DNA of 64,000 nt from Symbiodinium sp. CCMP2592. Taxonomy: Eukaryota > Sar > Dinophyceae > Suessiales > Symbiodiniaceae. The notes under the pieces are model-generated. The model ran no database searches, had not been told where the DNA came from, and was given only the letters and a program-made list of their open reading frames with translations. Location of the stretch: the NCBI GenBank assembly GCA_905221615.1, contig CAJNDT010000310.1:87001-151000 (forward strand). The letters run 5' to 3'. The position numbers were made by a program, and so were the translations under genes. Positions within the stretch are counted from its first letter, which is position 1. Every line of letters begins with the position of its first letter. Positions 1 to 10,472 of the stretch are shown piece after piece.

Positions 1-1268
1 CGAATCAGTGTTTAGGAATTGGCGTCGTGCGTGGGTGCGATGTGTGCGCTGAGAGAAGCGGAAGCAAAACAAATTCGAGGCGGCCATGCTTTCCTCAAGC
101 ATCTTGAAAAGCGAAATTGAGATAGAGAAATGGGGTCGCCCGGTCTTAGGATTCCTGAAAACAGCTGTGCAAATAGAGGTTTGTACTGAATTACGATACT
201 AGTTACTAGTCGTTGGAAGTGGAAGCCCAATCGAGAGCAGCCCCCACGCAGCGTCCGAGACAGCCTCGAACGGCTTGCGAGCTTGGGGAGTTTCCGGCAA
301 AAGGCACGTCACCGCAGGACGTCTAACTCCAAGACCAAACACACTCAGTGTGGTGACCGCGGACATAAGCCCGAAACACCCCTGCTCAGAACTCATCCTA
401 CTGACATGGGTCGAGAACGCTTTGCGTTGCAGACGCCATGAACCGGATGAGCATGCATGCAGCGGCAAGAACTGTTACAATACTCGTCTGCTCGGGGTTT
501 AATATCTTCGCAACATCGAAAGCAAAGTTCCAATTAGTCATCAAGGCTCTTGCCAGCGAGGTTTCGGGAGCAGGCTACAGGCCCGAATTCCACCAGGGAG
601 TCCAGAAGTCGAGGCACAAGAACAACCAAGGCCCAACTCGCATGCTTCCGATGTCCACCCTTGGCCCCTCTGTCTCAACTTCTACCTCAGCCCGAAACAC
701 TAAAAACACTCCAAGCCCTCAACCGGATGATTTGCTCCCGCGGGGGAGGAGCTCTCCCCCACTTGGTCCCGTCACGATGCCCGGCACCACGGAGTCCATC
801 GAAGTGGTCGATTGCGAATCGCGCCCATGAGTGGACCCAGGCCTCTGGATCTTGCATTTGCTGCATTATACACTCGACAGTGAATACAGAGACAGGTAAA
901 GTACGCGCATACGTATACCTATTCTACAACTACATATACATATGCATATACTTGCAAACATATATATATATATATATACATACACATACAGATGTGTACA
1001 TATGTAATACGTAAGTATGTAATTACGTATGTATTTATTTATGTATGGATATATGTATGTACCCATCATATTATGTGAGCAGGTATACAGACTATGTGTA
1101 CCGCTAGATCGATAATGGATAGATCGATGATAGACAGAATGATACATAGATAAGATGGATGGGGTAGATAAGATAGACAGATAGATAGGTAAGTAGGTAG
1201 ATAGATAGCAGGATAGGCAGATATGTAGATAGGTAGGGAGGTCGATAGACAGAAAGATAGACATATAC

Positions 1269-1301
<33 letters not shown>

Positions 1302-1894
1302 TAGACCGCAAGAACCATCGATCAGATTTAGGGTTGGGACTTTCAGTCTGCAGATCGGTGTGGACTAGACGGCCTGCCAGCACCTGTTAAATACAGCCCC
1401 GGGACTCCTGCAATCATCTCACACATCCCCAGAGCCATTGAACATGATCTCGAACTCATTCAGGGCTCAGGGTCCCTATTTGGGGCCCATGAATGAAGGC
1501 CTCAGGGTTGATGCCGAGTGAAGAAAGCGCTGCTCAATTTTCTGATCTCCAGCCGCTCCATATCCCCAGTCTTCGATGCCAGTCTGCAAGACCAAAAACA
1601 GGGCTGAGGCTGAGGGGCTTTCGGTTTCGGTGAGGTGTGGAGGGGGGGGGGGGGTTAGGGTCTGCAGGATTTCGGGTAGGGTAGTTTCATGCCCTCGCAT
1701 GAACAAAGGGTACCAGTGAGACGAATGGTGCTCATCTTCCATGATTATGGTTGTCATCTGCTCTCTTGCGAACGTTAAAGTTACGACCCCTGTCGGGAAA
1801 CTGGTAGCTGGACAGCAGGATCGACCTCGGAGCGAGTACCAAGCAGACCAAGTTTAGAGCATCTGATCCCAACGTAAAGCCCGTCTCCGCCTCT
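1..1894. other. non-coding flank
   Basis: I see no supportable gene here. The stretch holds an AT/GATA simple-repeat field (about 945-1302), a run of 13 G at 1642-1654, and scattered short open frames with unbiased codons. The last exons and 3' UTR of the minus-strand ion channel could extend into the upper part, but I found no further family motif below 1899. Confidence 0.5.
945..1302. repeat. TATA and GATA/TAGG simple-repeat field
   Basis: TATATA runs at both ends (about 960-980 and 1270-1300) enclose imperfect GATA and TAGG units. Open frames here encode only Tyr/Ile/Ser-rich runs and are not genes. Confidence 0.85.
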
Positions 1895-1898
1895 CCAC

Positions 1899-1973
1899 CG
1901 ACCAGCTGGAGGACATTGTCCACTTTGCAGTTGAGCCGTGCCGTGTGTGCCAGAAGCAAAGCCAAGTCTACAC
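1899..1973 (-). CDS. channel exon: C-terminal tail
   Basis: The previous exon ends with A before a GC donor. After TTGAG this exon supplies GT, making [16 protein letters not shown], the family's helix after the second EF-hand. The 3' border is a guess at the first GT. Confidence 0.65.
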
Positions 1974-3667
1974 CTCAAGGCAACCAAGCCGCAAACATGA
2001 CTCGATGGGGCTGGGTGTCAGAAGACAGATGCACTGCAATGTCTGCCTTCCCAAGACTCAAACGTACTAGAGGTGCCATTTCGAAAAGGCCCCATACTTA
2101 CCATCCCGAAGGATCATGGGGCCCCGGGCTCTTGGCAGGCCCCTTTAGCCGCTGGCAGCCGGCCATGAAGTCTTCCAAGGAGACCTCGCCATCCCGTGAA
2201 GTCGTAGCCCAGAAGTTCAAGCATGACGATGCGAAAACATGCAAAAACAAGAGAGGTTAACTCTCATGCATAACAATAGCAATCAAAAATACGGGTAATG
2301 ATAATAGTATAACAGTTAATTGCAGATTCCCATTAATCACAATATAAGCCTTTCTGTAAAGAACAGGAACGATCATTAGCCATCGTGCGGATAATACGAT
2401 GAAGAACCAGGCACTTGCAGAAAAGGAATTATCTTAACGACCTAACGCGCGAAACACTGATGTCGGGTCGAAAGCTGTATGAGGAACTAGCTGCACTACA
2501 AATGACAATCCCACTACTGCTATTGCATAGAGACCTCATCGTCATCATTATCGTCAACATCGCCGTCACAAACAGTTGCAGTAGCACGACATGCAAGTTG
2601 AAACTCCACTCGCGACCGAATCACCCCGAAGCAGCTTCAATATGTACTAATTACAGTAGTAGCTGACACCCCCCTGACATGCCGGCGGGAGCCTGCCCGC
2701 TGTCGTCCACATCGATCAGCTTGAAGAGGCTGAGCAGATCGGTAGATTCGAGCTCCAGCTTGGCCATGAAATGCGACCTGAGATTCGACTTTCTCAGGCG
2801 CTTGACACGGAAAAGGCGGTAGCAAAGTATGAGTGACTATGAGTATGGATGCCTTATAACAGGAGCAGAAACAGCCTCCACCTCACCATCCGGGCCATGA
2901 GGAGCTGAACACGCAGCCTGATGGCATCGTTGGGGTGTTGAGGATCTCCACGAACTCCTCCATGTAGATGTAGCCTTCACCTGTTTTCGCACTGCTAGTT
3001 TGCGCAGACGAAATCAAGATTACGAACATGTTGGCAAAGCACTGCGGGCCATGCCTGACATATCCAGCTTCGTGAACCTCGGTTTGGCGAAGCTTTCCGG
3101 TGTGCTGCGAAATTCTTGGTACGCTCGCTGCAAAGGGGGAAGATACACGGGGCAGCTAAGTCACACATCCTTGATCTTTCTCGTGTAGGCTTCAGCCGCA
3201 CGTGTCTGCTGCTGCAAGAAGAGATCGTTGTCATCGGCTGCCAATTTCCTGAAACGTTCATTGACACTAAAACTGCTGGGGAATGCGACGGGTGCCAGCA
3301 GGACCTGTCAGGCTCGCATGTTTGTACGTCAACACCGATCCACTTTCGCCAGTTTCGGCCGAGCGACATAGTCTGCTGAACAAAAACGGCACCGACAACC
3401 TTAGTAGCTGTTGTTGTATTGATATCATTCGGCACCAAAAGACGAGCTAGCTCGAAGCTGCCATCCTTCATCGCTAGTCCTTCTGCTTCGCAAGCCTATC
3501 TTGGCCAATGTCCTCTCAGGCCGGGGCGTTCAGGACACAGAAGCCTCGGCTGGAAATCTCGGAACCAAAGCAAGGTCTCCATTATGTGCTACATGTTTGT
3601 TTGCACACATACAAGCACATGTATGCATATGTGTGTATATACACATGTATGTACATATGTATGTATG

Positions 3668-3698
<31 letters not shown>

Positions 3699-4888
3699 AT
3701 GGCTCCCGGGTCCGGGGTGAAAACTCCCCATCAGCCGGGGCCAATAGCCAGGGACCCACGTGCCCAATAGCTATGGGCACGCCATGAGCCTGCGAGATGA
3801 ACATATGCATCCAAGAGGTTATGAAGGTCAATCCTGAACTATGTCAAGCAGTGCCTCTACCTAAGTGACATGACCTTCGTCACCAAGGCCATGATGTCTT
3901 GCTGGATTTTCATATCAGCGGCAGCAGAGGCAGCCAAGAGATCGTTTAAGAACCGTTCGCGCAAGAAGTACAGCATGATGGAGTACAAGGGCCTATTGAC
4001 GTGCTTCGGCGGGAGATTGGATGCCCAAGAGGGCTTCGAGTTCCTCCGCGAAGCACTCAAAGACGTGAGAGATACTGAATTGCAGACGGTCGGTGCTGGA
4101 TGTGTTGATCGCCCGGCCCATACCAAAGCTGCGTTTTTCTACACGGAGCAATGTCGGCTTGCAACGGAGGTTATGCGCTTCGGAACGCTGCTCGTCGCCC
4201 GGACTGGAGGCTTCGAGGAGTGGCATCACCAATGTCTGGACGGAAGGTTTCGGATTGCTTTGCCACCGAGCTGGAAGCTGCCAGATTGCGCGGGGCGGGA
4301 TAGGCTTGAAGAATGTGGGATCAACATCCCGTTCGCGCACATTCCGGACATGGAAAGGATGCCAACGAGGCGTCGGAGAAGAGTGGCCTGGAGCGGGCAC
4401 AGTGTTGTGGCTATGTGGAATTAATTAACCCTGTAGTTGGCCTCCTCCAATCCCTAGAGGAATAGGCTCAGGGTAGTGTAGTGGCGCAGTGGCGTGTGAA
4501 TTTCTACTGCGCGGAGTCTTGCTCGTAGTTCGCCTCATCTGACTCCGTGAGGAATATGCTTGAGCAAGTAGTTTTGAGATGCGGGTACCTTCCGGTCCCT
4601 TGTTTGGGCTTGAAAAGCTCAGATGGCACCACGGAGTGGACACTATTACTATCAGCTTGCAGGTATCTGTTAGATTTTGTGAAGGGTGACGTTCTTCAGG
4701 GATGGCTTTTGACGCACGGCGGCCGGCTACAGCCCTGGGGTGCAACATCTGATTTCTGCTCCATGATTGCGTAGCAAGTCATGAGTGCACACAGGGCGGC
4801 CGCCTCCCCATCAGCATGTTTAAACTGATTGCAAGCATGGGCATAGGCTGCATCCGGCATGGGTTCTTTGCCTTTCAAAGTGCAAGTG

Positions 4889-4919
<31 letters not shown>

Positions 4920-4923
4920 TATG

Positions 4924-4958
<35 letters not shown>

Positions 4959-5163
4959 TTGTGCGTGTGGAGCAACATGTATATGCTCTTACAAACTTCT
5001 GCATACCCATCGATGTAGACATGTATAGTTACACACACATGCATGTATGTGTGTGTGTGTCTATGTGCGTATGTCTGTGTGTGAGAGAATATGCATATAG
5101 GTAAACAGGCACACATACCAATTCTAACTATTTGTAGATTTATGCACATATAATATGTATATA

Positions 5164-5218
<55 letters not shown>

Positions 5219-5227
5219 ACATGCATC

Positions 5228-5267
<40 letters not shown>

Positions 5268-5311
5268 ATATGTATACACCTACGTATATACATATGTGCC
5301 TATGCAATTGC

Positions 5312-5388
<77 letters not shown>

Positions 5389-8300
5389 CATATATATATA
5401 TTTATTTATTTATTTATTTGTATATATAAGAACTACATATGCATAGGTCTACATGGCGGCATACATGCATATGTACGGATGTACCTATGTGTATATACAT
5501 ACATATGTAATTATGCATGCATGCATGCACGCATGTAAACATGTATGTGAGTATGTATGAGGGTAAGAAAGGAAGGAAGCATGGATGGATGGGTGGGTGG
5601 GTGGATGGACGGATGGATGGATGTACGTGCGCATGCATGCCCATGTCTAGGCACAGGTATGTGCCTAGTTACATAAAAACTGGTGCAGTATTTCTTCATT
5701 TGCCTATGTATGTCTGTACGTATGTATATACCCAGGTGGACATATCTATATCTATATATACATACATATATATATATATACTATGCATCTATAGCATATG
5801 GATACGTATATCTGTGTGCGCATCCGTGCGTGAGCGTACATCTCTCTGCATTAAGGTCCTCGGATCTGTGTTTTGAGTGTTCTTGATGTACGGTACTATG
5901 TTCGAAAGGGCCCTACCTCTGTAGAGAACATGCTATGCAGATGCATCATATGCAAGTACATCCATGCATGTGTATTCAGTGTCTTCACACCAGTTGTAGA
6001 AGCACCCGAGCCGATAAATTTGTATCCCGATCTATCCATCTACCCGCTATCTATCCCTTGATCTATCTATCTGTACCTTTCTCTGTAGCTACCTAGCTAC
6101 CTGCCCATCTGCATCTGATTGCAGATGCATTCCAGGATCCTGCTTGTGCTGGTATCGTGCCGCCGAGAGTCCCACCCCGCAGCGGTAAATGATAAAGAAG
6201 ATAGAATACCATTCATCCACGTGATCCACGAGGACACGACAGGGGATGGGCCAGTTGGCAAAAATCACTTCCTCAGCTGTAGTAGTAATTTGTCCGAAAA
6301 GCTGACTGCTGTGCGACTTAGCATTTGACGACTTTACTGTAGCTGTAGCCACCAGGATGCAAACATCGTCAGGATGGTGTAGCTGAATGTGCCATAATAC
6401 CTGTCAGGGGCAGCATAAGCTTAGGAGTTTGATGGGCATTTTGTTTGCAAGCGCCCTTGAATACATGCAAGAAGCCCCACCTGAAGATCAGATGACGCAC
6501 TTCCTCTGACTGGGAGGCATCTCGCTCCAGATGATCCATTACCAGATACCCAATGATCATACCTAACAGGGCAATCTACGCTTTCTGTCGCACAAACTGT
6601 ATGACAAGTGCACGTAGTGCATGCGTTTGCACTGCATGCGTACGCATCTATGCTCACCTGTGTCAGTAAGTGCAATAAATGTGTCTGCATGTGCCTACGT
6701 ATGTGCACACACGCATGTACGTACTGCATACATGCAACTCTGCACTGTACACACTGACATATAGGCCACAACAGTGTCCTGGCTATGCTAAGGCAACCCG
6801 CTCCTGCAAAATTAAAGGAGTTTTCCCCGTGAGCCTGCAAAACCTTTGCGAGAAGCCCTCAACACGGCAACATCTTAACGCCGAACGGTTCAGGCTTTTC
6901 CTTCCTACATTTAGCTGAGAGTGATTGAGGTATTCAGCGTATAGGTGAGACCGTGTAGTCTCTTTGCGACAGGGCGGCCAGCAGTGCATTGTATGACGCC
7001 GATGAGCAGCATGGACCAAAGCAACATCGAGAAGCTGGCGCCAATACTCTTCAGCCTAACCATATTATGATTTTGATGTGGCGGACAAATCTTCTCCACA
7101 CAACCGCATGGCACTCTTGACGAGTCTGAGACTGGTTCGCATAAGTTCCCAAGTGCTACTGGGTTCTTGCGAAAGAGGCCCTTTCATGAAGCAATGAAGA
7201 GCCTACCATCATCCTTCGCACACCCAAGCCTGCGTAAGGGAACGAAAAATCTGAAGCCAATGCCAACAAGAAGATTGGAAGCCGGTAGGGTTAGCTCGAA
7301 CATGGTTACAAAAAGACGTCTTAGCAGGATCTTTCGACGTCGATTCTCCGAGTAGCAGCAAGTGAAGCGAGTCCATGACCCTGGCCATTCGCACCACTCG
7401 GAGACCGCGTGCGAGCTTTGCCAGGCGCACCAGTCGCAAAACCTAGCCGTTGGCTGCATGCCAGGAGGCTCTACCGGCTCTACCCCTATATAAGTCTAAA
7501 TCGTAGTCGCAGTCCTCTTCTCCGGCTCCTCTCGGACTGTTGAAGCTGGGAGGTTTCACCCAAAGTTCGAGGTCTTCGATCTCGACCAAACACCGCCAAT
7601 CCGGTTTACAAGTGTTCTTCACGCGCCAGCACCTATTCGTGAGACCAAAGAACAACAGTGGGTTAGACGTGCCGAAATGTCGGATTCGCTGCTCCGGAAC
7701 AATCTCAAAGTTCAGCGTAGGAATTCAGGGCTTGTGATTCATGAGTGATACCATAGTTGCTGCGAATCATGCAGCCAGTATTACTTCCTTGGCGTGTCTG
7801 CTGCCCTTCCTTGGCTACAATACTACAAATAAACGTTGAGCCGGATGAACACTCGAGGCGTCATACCATCAGAACACTGAGAATGCCGATTCCTACGATT
7901 GCTAGGAATACGCTTCATGACTGCGACTCCTTTGCAAAAATGCGTCGCCTTCCTGCATGTGAATACGATCCCGGCTACGGAATCTGATTCAACTATAGAT
8001 CATGCTTCCTCTAAGAATCTGTCCGCTACTTCTGTGGCCGCCTTCCTTCTCCCAGGATTTGTGGGATCAGACTTCCTGCTCCTGCTACCAGTGCCACCAC
8101 AAGCGATTTCCGACTCCTGGGCTTCTGCACTCACGTTGTCTCCGAGGGGCAGTGGAGGAGCCCGGCCTTGGTGTCTTCTTCATCTAAGGGGAACTCCAGA
8201 AAGTTGGAATATGGTTTTAGGGTAGGATACCTTATAATTTACCATAAGGGGTTTAGGGTAATCATAAAACAACTTTCTGGCTTTTACTTTAGTTGAAGGA

Positions 8301-10441
8301 TGATAGGCTTTCCCTTGTGTGTTTCTGTGTGGCTCTACAGTGTCGTATGAGGGTTTAGGCTCAGGGTCCTCGGGTATGTCAGGGTTTGTGCCTCCTTCAG
8401 GCTATAGTCTCAGCTAAGTCCTAGTGATCCACGTACCCAAATAGTAGATACTTAAGCCCGAAAGTACCTTTGCAGGGACTACCTTACAGCCAATGAGTAT
8501 ACTATATACTATATGGGAGCATGGACCCTTAGGGAAACGGAGTCTAAAGTCCTGGGCCATTTGCTCCAGGCAACCCCGCCCAAGAAGCCCAGCGTAGCTC
8601 CAGAGCTTCGAGGTCAAATGCTGGGGGCCGAGATCCTAACCCCTGAAACTACACAACCCAAAACCCTAAACCCTAAACCCTAAACCCTAAATATAATCCA
8701 GTCTGGGATATCCAATGGCTGCAGTGCCGAACCCTCCTCGACTTCCGGACCCATAACGCCCGTGAGGGCCGCCCGAAGGACTGTAAAAGAGTCGAGTTGC
8801 ATTGAGGAGGCTAGGAGCTCAAAGATGGAGAAGAAGACCACCGAGAAGTCCAGCCAGTTCCTGAGCCAAGTCGAAGCTAAACACGATGGATCTTATTTCT
8901 GATGACAAGCAGCCTAATCCTCTTCCGCCTCTGGCTCAGAGGCATGGCATTTGAGAATTTGTTTAAAATCCTTGGCGAACTTCTCGGTACATGAGCTCAG
9001 GATTCGGATTGCAATGTTGAAGGTTCTTCTGCAGAAGGCCATGTAAGATTCAGGATCACAGCTTTGACTACCGTCTCAGGTGACGTCCCGGTTTCTGACA
9101 GTGGCATGACTGAACTATATAGACTGACCAGAGCAAGAATAAGATACCGCTGCGCTAAAGTCGGCAAAGGCTTCCAAAATACAACCCTCTCCCTGAGATA
9201 AACAAAGCAAAGCTCGATCCAGCTGTGGGACCCCCTACACAGGTTCATTAACCACCGACAAGCTCATGCCAAATTACTACAGCTAGCCGCCCTGAACTAC
9301 GTCCCAGTGTGAGCCACAGCTCAGGGCAAGCAGGAAAAAGGAGAGTCGGTAGACCAACCTGGGCTGAACAGCAAATAGGAAGCGCAGGGCTTGCCTGCTG
9401 TGGAGCTCTAAGTGGCTGCCCGACTTTGGGGCTGCGTTGAGATGCTCTAGGGCTTGGATGTTTCAGGACCCCTCCTTCGGATCTAACGCAGCTGACACGG
9501 TGCCCTCTCAGCCGACAAAGAAACTCTGTCAGAGCAAGGCAACCACAGGAAACGTGAAGCCGAGGTGAGCAAAACCCGAGGGTATGCAAGAAGTCTTGGA
9601 TCCCAGCATGCCAAAAAGTTCTGGCCTTGAACACGCACATGTATGTAGGCATGCATGCATTGATGCAGTCAGTACATATACCTCATATATGATAGAGATA
9701 TAGGGAAACCGGAGAGACAGAGGGACAGACCCACATCAAAGCTAGAGAGGCTAGAGACATCCTGCTTCGTCGGGCCCCGAGCAAACATGCTACTTGTAGT
9801 TCGCCCCTGACTCCCCGACTGTGACGCACCAGCGTGTCTGGAACCATGTGCAACCACACAATGAGAACTAAAGCTCGCAGCATAGTCGTTCTCAGACATT
9901 CGGTTGCCCCAAGAACAGGTGGCATAGATGATCAGCAATACACTTTATCTGCCTGCGTCCGAAAGCTGATCGCGCCAAAGGCACAGCCGCAAAAACAGCT
10001 CAAGGAAGAACACGATGGTGAAGGCTTTGTCGATGTGCGTCAGGGCTTCTTGGCCGCCTGTTTGCAAGCAGCGTAGAACCCTCTGGACGAAGCTGCCATT
10101 CACTAGTGCCGGCGTTAGGCCACAGGGCTTGAATGAGATGATTCGCTCTATCGCTGTGAAATCGAAACACTCAGCGCGGGTAATAAAAATACTGCATGTA
10201 TATGCACTTGCAAATATGCAGACATAGGCACAGAACGCCTGTATGATTCGCAACATGAGGTGCATGCAGGTGTGTATATGTCTTTGTCTATGTCAGTGGG
10301 TGGGTGTGTGGGTGGGGAGGGAGGGAGACGGGCAGGCAGGCAGGTAGGAAGGTATTCCAAACAACCTCGTGGGCCGCTGTGGATTGACAGAGACAGTGCG
10401 CGTGTGGAGGTGTTTGTGTGCAGGTGCTGGTGTGTCTCTGT

Positions 10442-10472
<31 letters not shown>

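Noticed and set aside
866-1383. Tyr/Ile-rich ORFs, also at 3.5-5.9, 28.3 and 54.6 kb
   Set aside because: Artefacts of TA/CATATG arrays, without non-repeat coding sequence.
2881-2930. Alternative frame [15 protein letters not shown] after EF-hand 1
   Set aside because: Requires a frameshift relative to the EF-hand exon; a GA or GT donor explains the region without one.
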